Positions 41,780-52,958 of a DNA stretch of 64,000 nt are shown one piece after another. Under the pieces are notes generated by a model. It worked only from the letters and a program-made list of their open reading frames with translations, was not told the origin of the DNA and did not search any database. The stretch covers positions 2,740,501 to 2,804,500 of the forward strand of contig OY755197.1 of assembly GCA_963576735.1 (NCBI GenBank). The letters run 5' to 3'. Within the stretch, counting starts at the first letter, position 1. Every line of letters starts with the position of its first letter. Made by a program: the position numbers and the translations under genes. Source of the stretch: Bedellia somnulentella. Lineage: Eukaryota; Arthropoda; Insecta; Lepidoptera; Bedelliidae.

Positions 41780-42245
41780 GCTTAATAGTTGAAATTTATA
41801 AATTAAAACAAAATATTTGCAAAATTAATTATTTCATGAAACATCCTCATTGAAACACTTAATATGCCAAATTAATAATGATATATTTCTCTAATCTTTT
41901 TCTGTGCCATTTCCTTACTATTTAGAATAATTTAATCATCGTGTAGTTATAAAATCTGTATATTAATCCATGAATGAGCTTATCATGACGCTACAATAGT
42001 AATATTGGCACGGATCTGAAATGATTAAATAACTCATTTATTAATAATCGTCGCTTTGAAAGTGAAACTCTGCATAATTAGGCCTACATCAATCAACATA
42101 ATGTATTCATAGCTGCTCCGTGTAAAATATTCAGAGGAAATTATGAAGCGTTTATTTAAGCGCTCTGAAAGCGTCGTATATGTAATGATGTTAAGTACCT
42201 TTGACTGAACTGTGTTTAAACATGATGAAGAATAGGTCGATGAAG
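41780..42245. repeat. Right arm of large inverted duplication
   Basis: Complement of the left arm (38379-38669 plus 39610-39775) without the two SINEs. The spacer between arms is about 2 kb. Confidence 0.8.
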
Positions 42246-42326
42246 AAAGACTCATCCCCAACTAACTATATTTGCACTTACTGCTCCCCTATCAAATTTC
42301 AGAAAAGGCTTATTAATTGTTAATTA

Positions 42327-43618
42327 CGAGGGCTGCTATTTATGTATCCGGAACTGGCCACTTACAGAACAATAATTTAAAAAGTAATTACATCATTTAA
42401 AAATAGAACTCTTTAGCTTTAGAATACATTTATTTTTATGTGACTGTCAATTGTTTTCACATCGTAGCGTCATTTTGAAAATTGCGTGTCTTCACCACCA
42501 TGGATTTAACTCGTGAACATTTTCGTGCCATGATTTTTTACGATTTTCGGCGTGGTCTAACTCAAAAACAGTGCATCGATCAGCTTACTTCGACTTTTGG
42601 GGATGAAGCACCCTCAAAGACCACTGTGTATCACTGGTTTAGCGAGTTTAATCGTGGACGATCTAAGCTTACTGATGAAATTAAAGAAGGTCGCCCTAAA
42701 ACGGTCGTTGTACCTCAAAACATCGATGCTGTCCGGGAACTAATAACTCAAGATCGTCATGTTACATATCGTGAGATAGAGGCATCTCTGGGCATTAGTA
42801 TGACGAGCATACATAAGATACTTCATGAACATTTAGCTGTAAAAAAAATTTGCTCCCGTTGGATTCCGCACAACTTGAGTATTGATCAAAAACAGGCTCG
42901 TGTCGATTGGTGCAAAGAAATGTTAAAAAAATACAACCGTGGTGCGTCAAAAGCTGTTTATAATATCTACACAGGTGACGAATCTTGGATCTACGCTTAC
43001 GACCCCGAAACTAAGCAGCAGTCCACGGTGTGGGTGTTCCAAGATGAGCCGAACCCAACAAAAGTTATTCGTGCAAAAAGCACATTGAAGCAAATGGTCG
43101 CTTGTTTTTTTGGTATAAATGGCCATGTAGCTACAGTGCCTTTAGAGAATCGTAAAACTGTTAATTCGGAGTGGTATACGACCATTTGTTTGCCGGAAGT
43201 CTTTGAACAAATAAGAAAGACTAACCGACAACGTAGAATCATTCTGCATCACGACAATGCTAGCTGTCACAGGTCGGCCGTCACAACTCAGTTTTTAGAA
43301 GCTCAAAAGATCGAATTGACAGGTCATCCGCCGTACAGCCCTGATTTGGCACCCAATGATTTTTATTTATTTCCAAATGTGAAGAAAAAATTACGTGGTC
43401 AACGTTTTTCGAGCCGCGAAGAGGCAGTCGATGCGTTCAAAATGCACGTTTTGGAGATACCTCAGTCTGAGTGGAAAAAGTGCTATGAAAATTGGTTTCA
43501 ACGCATGCAAAAGTGTATAGATCTGAGCGGCGAATATTTTGAGAAGCAATAAAACCATATTAATTGATATATGTTTGTTTCTTTTTTTTATTCCGGATAC
43601 ATAAATAGCAGCCCTCGT
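42327..43618 (+). mobile_element. mariner element, 1292 bp, intact
   Basis: Perfect 27-bp TIRs (CGAGGGCTGCTATTTATGTA onward at 42327-42353, complement at 43592-43618), flanked by TA on both sides. It carries one uninterrupted transposase gene. The length matches typical mariner elements (about 1.3 kb). Confidence 0.95.
42500..43552 (+). CDS. mariner transposase (DD34D)
   Basis: 350 residues from ATG 42500, with a good context (CACCATGG); the frame also runs upstream to a TTG at 42482. Cut-and-paste transposase acting on the TIRs in the nucleus. The N-terminal half has two helix-turn-helix regions (HFRAMIFYDFRRGLTQKQC, about 6-25; VTYREIEASLGISMTSIHK, about 90-110) with the GRPKTVV linker. 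WIPHNLS corresponds to the conserved WVPHEL-type motif. The catalytic acids are D in TGDESWIY, D in ILHHDNASCH and D in YSPDLAPNDFYLFP, with 34 residues between the last two. No stop or frameshift, so the protein may be active. A cecropia- or mauritiana-type subfamily is a guess. Confidence 0.95.
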   Translation: MDLTREHFRAMIFYDFRRGLTQKQCIDQLTSTFGDEAPSKTTVYHWFSEFNRGRSKLTDEIKEGRPKTVVVPQNIDAVRELITQDRHVTYREIEASLGISMTSIHKILHEHLAVKKICSRWIPHNLSIDQKQARVDWCKEMLKKYNRGASKAVYNIYTGDESWIYAYDPETKQQSTVWVFQDEPNPTKVIRAKSTLKQMVACFFGINGHVATVPLENRKTVNSEWYTTICLPEVFEQIRKTNRQRRIILHHDNASCHRSAVTTQFLEAQKIELTGHPPYSPDLAPNDFYLFPNVKKKLRGQRFSSREEAVDAFKMHVLEIPQSEWKKCYENWFQRMQKCIDLSGEYFEKQ

Positions 43619-43708
43619 ACACAGTTCTGGATTTACTTTTTGCGATTTGTCCCAGTATAGATAAGTCGGGAATGAAAAAGATTTTACAGACATATTTTAA
43701 AATTTTAA

Positions 43709-43954
43709 TGCCGTGTAGTGCCGGCTTAGAATGTCGCTACCCCTTTCTACTCACGGGTGTCGTAAGAGGCGACTAAGGGTATTGGGGCTTTTTATTGGAT
43801 TTTTTGGCGATGCGGTTGGAGACCCATCACCAAAAACCTTTATTTTTACCATCTTTTCCTCACTCAACTTCCAAAAGTGGCTGAGGATTTTACAATTCCT
43901 TAGCTCTGGTTACCCCTTCTAGGGAAATATAGCTGTGAGTATATGTATGTATGT
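43709..43954 (+). repeat. SINE-A copy, second subfamily
   Basis: TGCCGTGTAGTGCCGGCTTA to AGCTGTGAGTATATGTATGT. Confidence 0.9.
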
Positions 43955-44257
43955 AAAATATGTCCTGTTTCCATCCATTCAAATTTTACCAATTTTCATT
44001 ACAGTTGAGTGGATGTTACTTGAGTTCAGCAAACCTGCTGACGAAACTGAATATATAGGGTTGGCACCGTCTTTTGGGGAGTTTAAAAAATATATTTGCT
44101 GTAACTTGTTACACGTATTTTAACGGTGAGTGTCTACGAATAAGAACAAAAATCTGGCCAAATAATCATACATAATAGTTGCGGTTACTAATATCAAAAA
44201 CAAGTAGCCACCTTAAAATAAAGGATGGCTGAAACCCTATGATGCCTCTTAGCACAC

Positions 44258-44385
44258 CCGCGGAAAGAATAACATACATAGATACGCTCAAGACTATAAG
44301 TTTCTAGAAATTTTTCAGCCACTTTTGGAAGTTGGGTGGGGCAGAGATTGAAATATAATGTCGATGGTAATGGGTCACCAACCGG
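44258..44385 (-). repeat. SINE-A copy, decayed
   Basis: ATACGCTCAAGACTATAAGT, CAGCCACTTTTGGAAGTTGG and GGTAATGGGTCACCAACC. Rearranged at the 5' side. Confidence 0.65.
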
Positions 44386-44455
44386 CCTTAAGACAGAGGA
44401 TTTAGTTTAAATACAAAAGGAGTTAAGGAGAAGATTTAAATTACGTATTTTTATA

Positions 44456-44595
44456 TACATACATATACTCACGCCGTTAATTCCCATTGGGGTAGGCAAA
44501 GACTATTGATCGCCACTTCGTACGATCCTGGCAAACCTCTCTTGCTTCGTCTACATCCATCAATCTTTTCATACATGCTCTTTTATTCTTCAAAC
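44456..44595 (-). mobile_element. Short RTE insertion with 13-bp duplication
   Basis: 140 bp of RTE 3' end only, flanked by ACGTATTTTTATA at 44443-44455 and 44596-44608. A clean example of extreme 5' truncation. Confidence 0.9.
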
Positions 44596-44608
44596 ACGTA
44601 TTTTTATA

Positions 44609-45505
44609 CATAAAATAATCATCATTATGTAAATTCGCCTAGGTTAATTCCATGGCAAGCTTTTATCACAAATTAAAATATCATACAATTTACTAAAATA
44701 CTTATATTCCTATTTAAGTTAAAGGAAATTTCATATTAAAAAGTAACATCCCTGAACCTCACTGGTTCTTCGAAATATCTTCAAAGTATTCTTGTACAAC
44801 GCAAAGTAAGGGAAAAGTGATCCTCTTAAAGATGTCTTTCGATACACATTTTATCGGATTTTTACTTACGAACTTCAATTCTCCCTTTGTATCAGATAAC
44901 TTGAACAAAATACGTCAGCCCTTATTTCTAAAATGTAGTAAGTTTATGGTTATTAGAAACTCAGTCGGTATATCGATGAACCCTTGGTTTTTTTTGGGCA
45001 AAAGACTTATGGGAGAATAGTGAAGTGGTGAAAGAGATATATGAAGTCACTGTGGATGTTAACCTTAATAGAGAGTAACCATGGAGATCATAATTAGACG
45101 ATAAAAAACTGGCCAAGTGTAAGTCGTTTGATGTAGATAAAAACCCTTTTAGAGATATCGAACCGGTAGAAATTAAAAAAAAAAGGGAAGCGCCACTTTT
45201 TTTTTAATTCATATTGCGGTTTACTTTTACATCCACTTAATAATTTTCAACCACGTAGTCTGTATAGTTTCGGAAAAATATTTTTATGGCACACATGGAT
45301 AGACAGAAATGACGAAACTATTTGGGGTTTTTTGGCATTCGGCATCAAAACCCTAAAATGAGAATGTGCTTTGAAAATTCTAATTGTGAATAATAGGAAA
45401 AAAGTATAAAATAAATTTTAAATATGAATGAGTCGGAGGAGTTTACCAGGATAAATACAATAATGGATTGATAGTTTTAACACTAAAAGCGTAGTAGCAT
45501 AATAT
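44609..45505. other. Mostly unassigned stretch with RTE scrap
   Basis: A decayed RTE piece at about 45005-45085 reads VVKEIYEVTVDVNLNRE, similar to LVKEIYRANVEGNVSRG. The rest, including a 67-codon frame at 44817-45020, is unrecognised. Confidence 0.5.
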
Positions 45506-45515
45506 GTTATTAATA

Positions 45516-45837
45516 CATAACATAACATATATAAACGTTCACGCCGAATATCCCCGAAGGGGTTGGCAGAGGTACTAATATTTCTGAACATCACGTGACT
45601 TTGTCACCTGGTGTTCAGAGTACCCACGTTTTGCATGGACAGTGTACTCACGTGATAGGGGGCAGGCCTATCGCCGTTTTGTACGAATACCCTGTCACAC
45701 GACTAAGTACAACTCAGCCATGTGGGTTTCCTCACGATGTTTTCCCTCACCGTTAACAACCATGATAAATTAACCACACATATGTCTTTAGAAAAGACAA
45801 ATTGGTGTAGGCCCGACCCAGGATTTGAACACTAGGC
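45516..45837 (-). repeat. SINE-B copy, slightly 5'-truncated
   Basis: Flanked by GTTATTAATA at 45506-45515 and 45838-45847. It ends within the tRNA-like head just before the A box, so this insertion was incomplete. Confidence 0.92.
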
Positions 45838-45847
45838 GTTATTAATA

Positions 45848-46475
45848 TGTAAACATATAAATGTGTTATGACTGTCGATGATGAATGACAGACTATCGTT
45901 GCAACATCACTTAGTTGGACCCACTAATTGATGTATTTTCATTCCATTCGATCCATCTTTATCCATATGCTTCAAAAATGCTTGTAAAAGCCAATGCTGT
46001 TGCATCGGCAAAAAATAACTATCATAATAATAAAAATTGCAGACCAGTAATGGCAAACAGATGCTGCAAATTGAAAGCGATGAAAAGTGAATTTATAGAA
46101 TGTTTTATTCGGCTAAGATTGATTTTTCTATCCTATGGCTTTAAATCTGAATCTGACTGAAAATCAGTGTTATGAGTCTAACAGATAACAACGTATTGCT
46201 GAGTCAGTGCCTATTTGTTGTTAAAGTGGCACAAAATACAATCGCATTTTGTTTTGTTATTTTCTAATTTGGTTTATGTAATTTTATCAATTTTATGTAA
46301 TTTTTTTGTCTTATGAAATGGGGAATAAATGACATTTCTTCCTTTCTAATTTAATTTAAAGAACTTTACTTAATTTACATTGGTTGTTGTTTGTCCAGCA
46401 AACTTTCACCAAATGTCAATACAAAGCTTTTGTTACATTTGAGTTTCTTTGTTTGTTTGAATACGTTGTTTGAAA
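45848..46475. other. Unassigned stretch
   Basis: An 81-codon frame at 45915-46160 lacks recognised motifs. No repeat identified. Confidence 0.4.
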
Positions 46476-47045
46476 ACGTTTATTTCAGTTACCGGTACCA
46501 GTGACTCACACTACTTTTGCGCAACGGTTTCCTAGATTTTTTATCTCCCTTCTTGTCTAATAAACTGGTTAAAGATATCGTCACATTAAAACAATGTGAT
46601 ATAAGTAAAAGTAAAAAGGAGTTATTTAAAAAAAAAATCGTACGCTGATACATAGGCTTTGCTAAAAGTTGTCTCGTAGTTGTCTCACACACACACATTC
46701 ATACATACACACTCTTACTCACTCACAAATATACACCCTCGCACATACACACAGTCACACATACATTCATTCTCACATACATATCCAATACACACACACA
46801 CACACATACACTCGTAACTAAACACTTTGCAATATGCACAAACTATTACTTAGTTGTTTTTGTAATTTAGTTAGCTTTATTTTTATTTAAAACAGTTTTT
46901 TTTTTCTCTTAACTAAGATTTGTATTATTGTAGTGTATTTTAAATGTGTTCCCTTAGACTCATGCGATACAGGTTATGCCTAATGCTTTAATCATTGTAA
47001 ATTCCAATGTAATGTGTTTTTCTTGTAATAAATGTCTTTTGTTGT
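46476..47045 (+). pseudogene. 3' end of a CR1/Daphne-like LINE
   Basis: With a frameshift, translation gives FAQRFPRFFISLL then NKLVKDIVTLKQCDISKSKK, resembling the last residues of a LINE ORF2. It is followed by a CA-rich microsatellite (46684-46810), an AT-rich 3' UTR and CTTGTAATAAATGTCTTTTG. The layout is the same as at 23745-24310. Confidence 0.6.
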
Positions 47046-47141
47046 TTTGTTGTTGTGGTTGAATAGGCTGACTTTGAAAGTGCGCTATACGGTCTAGAGC
47101 ATTTACTTAGTTCAGGCTCATAATACTTTATAATAAATTTT

Positions 47142-47386
47142 TAGATACATTAGATGCTCGCGGCTATTAATCTCAAAAAGCGGTAGCCAGAGCGATAGAG
47201 CTCCTCAGCCACATTTGGAAGTTCATAGGGGAAAAATGTTAGAAATAAAGTATTGGTGATCGTCATCTAACTGCAACGTCCAAAAACCACTTAAAAATGC
47301 CCCATACCTTTAATCGCCTCTACCGATATTCGTGGGTATAAATATAAAGGGGAATTGGCATTCCAAGCCGACACTACGCGGCAGGC
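47142..47386 (-). repeat. SINE-A copy, decayed
   Basis: GATGCTCGCGGCTATTAATC to CCAAGCCGACACTACGCGGC. Confidence 0.8.
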
Positions 47387-47522
47387 TTCTATATACATAG
47401 AATCGCGGCTATTCATCCCAGAGGAGGGAGGGTGGAGCCAGATATTCAGTATTGTATTTTTTACCTTGAGTTTTTTTAAGTGATTGGTAAGCAAAGTAAA
47501 CGAAAACATTTTGTAAAAACAT

Positions 47523-47762
47523 CTTTTATTTTACAATCTTTTCCCGACTCAATTTCCAAAAGTGGCTGTACGTAAGAGGCGACTAACGGTATTGGGGCTT
47601 TAAAGGAATTTTTGGGCGATGCGGTTGGAAACCCATCACCAACAACCTTTATTTTACCATCTTTTCCCCACACAACTTTCCAAAGGTGGCTGAGGCATTT
47701 CTTATTCCGAAGCTCTGGCTACCCCATCTAGAAATTTAAAGCCGTGAGTCTATGTATGTATA
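47523..47762 (+). repeat. SINE-A copy, chimeric
   Basis: Starts with a middle segment (TCTTTTATTTTACAATCTTT, CCAAAAGTGGCTG), jumps to GTACGTAAGAGGCGACTAAC and then runs to GCCGTGAGTCTATGTATGTA. Two copies recombined, or one was inserted into the other. Confidence 0.8.
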
Positions 47763-48140
47763 ATATAAACCTAAGCAATCAAAAAATATTCAAACAAACT
47801 CGAATGATAGCTGACCTAATTTATTTGTTCGGCTGAATTCCACTTATCTGTATAACGAAGATCTCATCAACAGAGTGATCCATCATTCGAGATATCAGAT
47901 TGCGATATCTCATAACACATCGCATTAAATATGGGTAATTATGAGATTTTTTTGCCTCTAATAGCTTTGTATAACGTAAGGCTTGTATTATACAATTATG
48001 GGTATCAAACCTAACACCTTGGGAAAAATTAGGTAGTACAATTTTAAGCCATCCCTTAAACATAACTTTATTTATTCTCTTATAGTGATACTTGACTCAT
48101 ACGCTCATTTCAACTCAACTCTTATGTTTAAGCTGTTTAT
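47763..48140. other. Unassigned stretch
   Basis: An 80-codon reverse frame (47821-48063) has no recognised domain. TACGAAGATCTCATCAACAG is not part of a known repeat here. Confidence 0.35.
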
Positions 48141-48144
48141 CCTC

Positions 48145-48405
48145 AAATGTATGGCACATATACTGAAACTTCTAAACTCACGTGAAATTAATATCTTCTG
48201 GTTCGTGGTAGACGGCAGGTCTTTCACCGTTTTGTATACACTGTCCCATCTGTCTGACTGTATTTATTCATAAGTTAAACTTTGCCATGTGAGTTTCCCC
48301 ACGATAAGTCCGCTCACCGTAGACAACCATGATAAATTAACCACACATATGAATTTAGAAAAGGCTTATCAGTTCAGGCCCCTGTCTTAACCAATTGAGT
48401 TCGAA
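48145..48405 (-). repeat. SINE-B copy, decayed
   Basis: TACTGAAACTTCTAAACTCA, GTGAGTTTCCCCACGATAAG, CAACCATGATAAATTAACCA and a degraded tRNA-like head. Confidence 0.75.
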
Positions 48406-49002
48406 CTTATAAATTACTTTGATTGCGTTTCCACTCTTAAAAGAGTATTTAATGCAAGTTTGCAAGATCTTAATCTGAGACCATAGAAGGGTACTAAATA
48501 TTTTTAACGTTTACTTAGAAAGTTGTAAATACGACTAAACATTGGTACAATAATCCAGAGGATTTCTACTTAAATATATTCAACGAAAGAGCACAGATTT
48601 CAGTTCACCAATTGTGAGTTTTATTAACTTTGGGGTTGGCTACTTGATCAATCAAATTTGCAAACGATGCGACATAAAATCCTCAGCGGTCACATAAATA
48701 AAACATCAACATATGGTAACCAGATCACGAAAACTCATTTATTTACCAGCACATTCCCTTAGAAGGGTAATATACTTTTTTACCGCAATCTATCATTCAT
48801 GTCACCGTTTGTGTTTTCTGCAAAACTTTCCCTTTCCCGCGCTTTTGGCAGGCGGCCATTTTGAATCGCGATCTCCTTTTGTCGGTAGTATCATTTATTA
48901 TGCCGTATTGCAGTATTTATTCATGAAAATTTGTTTTGGGTAAACATGGGTTATTAACATTATTTTTCAAGTTATGCTGAGTTCTGTAAAGTTATTACTC
49001 AC
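48406..49002. other. Unassigned stretch
   Basis: A 76-codon frame at 48713-48943 is unrecognised. Confidence 0.4.
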
Positions 49003-49112
49003 AATACTTAGTGATAAGACCGCCAATTGTACTTTTGTTATTTAATTCTGTGTATTTGTAAATGTTTCTCCATATTTGATGTGCAATAAAGAATTTTCTA
49101 TTTCTATTTCTA
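49003..49112 (+). repeat. 3' end of LINE type J
   Basis: TAGTGATAAGACCGCCAATT to TGCAATAAAGAATTTTCTAT. Confidence 0.7.
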
Positions 49113-49203
49113 ATACAAGCTTGATACTTAGTGATACTGCAATTATGATTTAGGCATAAACTTGTATCTGTATGGTAATGGGTAACTCACTACGTTATAA
49201 AGT

Positions 49204-49690
49204 TTCTTTATAGTGTCAGTTTAAAATAACATTAACCTATTTCTACTTGCGAGTGTAGTAACATGTGAACGTAATTGTTGGGCGATTCACCTGGAGATGC
49301 ATCACCAACAATCTTCATATTACAGTTTTACATACATACATATACTCACGGCTATAAAGCCCTTAACGGGGTAGCCAGAGCTTTGGAATGAAAAATTCCT
49401 CAGCCACTTTTGGAAGTTGATTGGGGAAAAGATGGTAATAAAAAATGTTTTTGGTGACGGATCTCCAACCACATCGCCCAAAAATCACTTAATAAGGACT
49501 TAATTACTCTTAGTCGCCTCTTACGATCACCCACGGGTAGAAATGGGGTAGTGTTATTCTAAGCCGACACTACACGGCACCACAGTTACAGTTTTTACTT
49601 CAATCAAATTCCAAAAGCGACCGAGTAACTTAAAGTTCTTAAGCTCTGGCTACCTTATTTTGGGATTTATAGCCGCGAATATATAATAAT
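49204..49690 (+). repeat. Old SINE-A split by a younger SINE-A
   Basis: The 5' part is at 49204-49329 (TAGTGTCAGTTTAAAATAAC) and the 3' part at 49586-49690 (CAAATTCCAAAAGCGACCGA to TTTATAGCCGCGAATATATA). Confidence 0.8.
49330..49585 (-). repeat. SINE-A copy nested in a SINE-A
   Basis: Flanked by TTACAGTTTT at 49320-49329 and 49586-49595, which is part of the older SINE. It closely matches the copy at 30783-31033, including CTTAACGGGGTAGCCAGAGC. Confidence 0.92.
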
Positions 49691-49815
49691 AATAATAAAA
49701 CTCTTTATTGCACATTTACAAAAAGTCAACAATTACAAAAAAAAATCGGTACAAAAGTCAAAGTACAACTGGCGGTCTTATCACTAAGAGCGATCTCTTC
49801 CAGACAACCCATGAA
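49690..49815 (-). repeat. 3' end of LINE type J
   Basis: AATAATAAAACTCTTTATTG to GCGATCTCTTCCAGACAACC. Confidence 0.7.
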
Positions 49816-50006
49816 TGGAAAGATTTGCTGGATTAAAAACATGTTCGGTAGATGTCCAATAAATTTAACTGATTTGCTTAAAAACTAAAATTATTCATCA
49901 AACTATCATCTATCTATTTTAAATATTACTAAATATTTATTAAGTTCTAACACACTTACAGATAGTATTTCATAAAATAAATAATATTCAATAAATATAT
50001 GTATAT

Positions 50007-50611
50007 GTCGTGGCCATATCGTAGATTTGAACACATCGTGAAATGATCGATCATTTCATGAAATAGTCACATTTCATGATGTGGCCAACTTAATTTGACC
50101 AGATCATAAAATCGTAAACGTTTCACGATTTAATCATCCACGCTTGGCCAGATCGTAGAATAGGGCGACCTGTGTAATGCGATCCAAACTCAACGGTTTT
50201 TTAACATATTGCTCAGTTTTTTCGTAATTTGCAAAGTACTCGAGAACCTTTTCGTCGAAAACTCTTTTGCAATCAATTTCTTCTTCGCTTAATAGCGAAT
50301 AATTAACTTTTTTACTGCGAGAAATAACATTTTTGACAGTGGCCGCCATCTTCACACATAAACAAAGCGTTTTCAGCGCCTCTACCGGTAATTAATGTGA
50401 CTACTTTACGATATGACCAAATAATCTTAACCATTTCATGAAGAGGCCGCGCGTTTAGTTGGCCATATCGAGAAACGATTTCTTATCATTGATCTGCCCA
50501 AACCACATCACGATGTGGCCAATAAACAGTTGAACATTTCATGAAATACGACTATTTCATGAAATGATCGATCATTTCACGATGTGTTCAAATCTACGAT
50601 ATGGCCACGAC
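50007..50611. mobile_element. 605-bp element with perfect 62-bp TIRs
   Basis: GTCGTGGCCATATCGTAGAT onward at 50007-50068 and its exact complement at 50550-50611. The TIRs contain nested palindromes (AAATGATCGATCATTT). ATAT abuts both ends. It starts and ends GTCG...CGAC like the 13780-15661 element. It carries a small reverse frame and further TGGCCA-type subterminal repeats. Confidence 0.88.
50134..50349 (-). CDS. Small ORF inside the 62-bp-TIR element
   Basis: 71 codons from ATG 50349 (context AAGATGGCGGCC). Charged and probably soluble: SRSKKVNYSLLSEEEIDCKR, VFDEKVLEYFANYEKTEQYV, then LDRITQVALFYDLAKRG and stop. Not recognised. It could be the first coding piece of a lost transposase, a captured host 5' exon, or chance. 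No downstream exon is visible in the element. Confidence 0.35.
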   Translation of the reverse strand: MAATVKNVISRSKKVNYSLLSEEEIDCKRVFDEKVLEYFANYEKTEQYVKKPLSLDRITQVALFYDLAKRG

Positions 50612-51110
50612 ATATATATGATAAGAGATAAAAGAGGGTACATCTATTGTTAACAGACAATTCACGCTAACAAAAGCAAATGTACAACGTATCATTTTAA
50701 CTTTATGACAGAATAATATCATTGTGGGTTTACCCGACGCACATAAAGGTAACATTTTATTGCAAAATAACAATGAAAATGAAAATAGTTAGAATTCTCA
50801 TTTAATGCGTCGTAAACCTCAATTTGTTGTGTTAATTGCGCGATATTTTTTGAATTTTCTATCGTCGTTTATTTGTAAAGATATCCTGAATTAGGTGGAT
50901 GAAATAAATTTAAACAGCTTTATGTGAAGGTTTAAGCAAATGAATTATCTTTAAAAATGTAAATATACCAAAGAATGAATGTAGATGTACAAAGCAGCGA
51001 TCATGGCGCTCTGTGTACCTCAATAGGAATTAATTATGTAGATGTAACATACATATCTATATGTCTACATATCTATATAGATTATTATTATATACATGTA
51101 TCTACATAAA
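50612..51110. other. Unassigned stretch
   Basis: No gene. AATTAATTATGTAGATG near 51020, after an RTE-like CAATAGGAA, may be an RTE scrap. Confidence 0.4.
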
Positions 51111-51112
51111 TA

Positions 51113-52192
51113 CAGGATGTCCCAAGATTTTTTTTTAGTTTTATTCAAGTATGAATACATATACACATTTTTTCAAGTATGAAGTTGTGGAGATAGCTCA
51201 ATCAAATTTACATGGCAAATAGCTGACAAAATTGGTAAGTTTTGAAGAATAATTTTGGAGACATTTTTGGGAAAAGTTTTTTTTTAAATCGTTTCAAAAG
51301 AGATCTTTAATTTAAAAATTTTAACAAACTTAGGATTCAAATTTTAGGGCCAGTTTCACCACTTACAGATAAAGTTTCAGATAGTTATCTGATAGATAAA
51401 AGTGGCTGATATATTTTGTAGGTTTCACCGTCTATCTATTAGATAAATTACCCGTTAGTTAAATTTACCTGCCAGATAACAATAAACAAGACGGCAACGT
51501 CGCTTTTATGCGTTTAGTTTTAATATTTGTAAATTAAGTCTTATTAAAAACATTTTGAACTGCCATAAAATTGTTGTCGCTTGCAGAGGCCAAAAAACAT
51601 ATGTTAAAAATTATTCCAAAAATTCAAATAGGTCCATGTTAGAGCACTTCTTATTACAATTTGAACATTGGTAAAGCAGTTTCATAATTTACCGTCTAAA
51701 AGTGGAGGTAAATTATGAAAAAAATTAGAAAAAAGTTTCTTATCTGCCGGATAAGAATTTAACAGCCACTTGATGTGACTGATAAGATACCAGGGAGTTT
51801 ATCTGCAAGATATTACTATCTGAAACCTGTGATACCGAAACTTGTTATTTATCCGGCAGATAAGTGCCGAATAGACTATCAGAGAGTTTATCTGTCAGTG
51901 GTGAAACTGGCCCTTAATGGCTTAATAGTAGCATATCGGCTCACAATTGCTTTTGTTTTTGCAAGTGCTACTGTTCAAATATTTCAGAAAAAAAATCAAG
52001 ATTGTATCTTAACAATTGATGTCTCTGTGACCAATAATGTCAAATAGGCCATGGTTTAACAAAAAAATATGAAAAACAATCATATCTCGAAAACTACAAA
52101 AAGTCGCAGAACATACATGGAGGTAATTCGGGTACCCCTAGGGGTATTCTGTCCTTGGACTTCCGCTTGACACTATTTCTTGGGACACCCTG
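51113..52192. mobile_element. Tc1/mariner-type non-autonomous element
   Basis: Ends CAGGATGTCCCAAGA and TCTTGGGACACCCTG (one mismatch), flanked by TA at 51111-51112 and 52193-52194. ACAGGGTGTCCCA-type ends are common in insect mariner-like MITEs. About 510 bp without the nested MITE. No transposase. Confidence 0.82.
51347..51913. mobile_element. 567-bp MITE, TTA target, nested
   Basis: TIRs GGGCCAGTTTCACCACT and AGTGGTGAAACTGGCCC, flanked by TTA (51344-51346, 51914-51916). Many subterminal AGATAA/TTATCT repeats fill both arms. PIF/Harbinger-like by target. The 90-codon frame at 51775-52047 crosses the element end and is a shadow. Confidence 0.88.
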
Positions 52193-52585
52193 TATATATA
52201 TATATACATAATAACGCTTTGAATGATCTACTGATGAAGATAATTACTTTAATAGACAATGTTTTCTTAGTTAAAGTAAAGATGAATAGATTATGCAGAT
52301 CAAGTTATCCCCAAAGATATTCCTATTATAACTTGAGGTATAGTATATTAAATTGACGATATATTCAAAGATATACAAGATATATGTAAGTAAAATACAA
52401 CACTAAGAAACCGACGTCCATATTCATCGTAAAGATTTTCCCATCAGCGAAGATAAAACCCGCTACCTTCGGATCTAAAAGCCAATCACCTTTTAACTGT
52501 ATGACGAATGTCGTCCAGAAAGAAGTAGGTTTTTTAGTTTTTTTAGCAAAGGTAAATATAAAAATAATAAAAGACGAAACTAAAA

Positions 52586-52958
52586 CAACCGTGATAGCCC
52601 AGTGGGTAGAACACTCGGTTATCGTGCAAACGACTAGTGTTCAAACCCTGGGTCGGGCCTACACCAATTTGTCTTTTCTAAAGACATATGTGTGGTTAAT
52701 TTATCATGGTTGTTAACGGTGAGGGAAAACATCGTGAGGAAACCCACATGGCTGAGTTGTACTTAGTCATGTGACAGTGTATTCGTACAAAACGGCGATA
52801 GGCCTGCCCCCTATCACGTGAGTACACTGTCCATGCAAAACGTGGGTACTCTGAACACCAGGTGACAAAGTCACGTGATGTTCAGAAGTATTAGTACCTC
52901 TGCCAACCCCTTCGGGGATATTGGGCGTGAACGTTTATGCTTTATGCTTTATGCTTAT
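52586..52958 (+). repeat. SINE-B copy, full length, 12-bp duplication
   Basis: A box TAGCCCAGTGGG, B box GTTCAAACCC (one change), tail of TTTATGC repeats. ACGAAACTAAAA flanks it at 52574-52585 and 52959-52970. Very close to the 9945 copy, so it is young. Confidence 0.94.

Noticed and set aside
42997..43693. Reverse frames opposite the transposase
   Set aside because: Shadows of the mariner gene.
45005..45085. Separate small gene reading VVKEIYEVTVDV
   Set aside because: Matches the RTE C-terminal segment and ends in stops; a degenerate LINE scrap.
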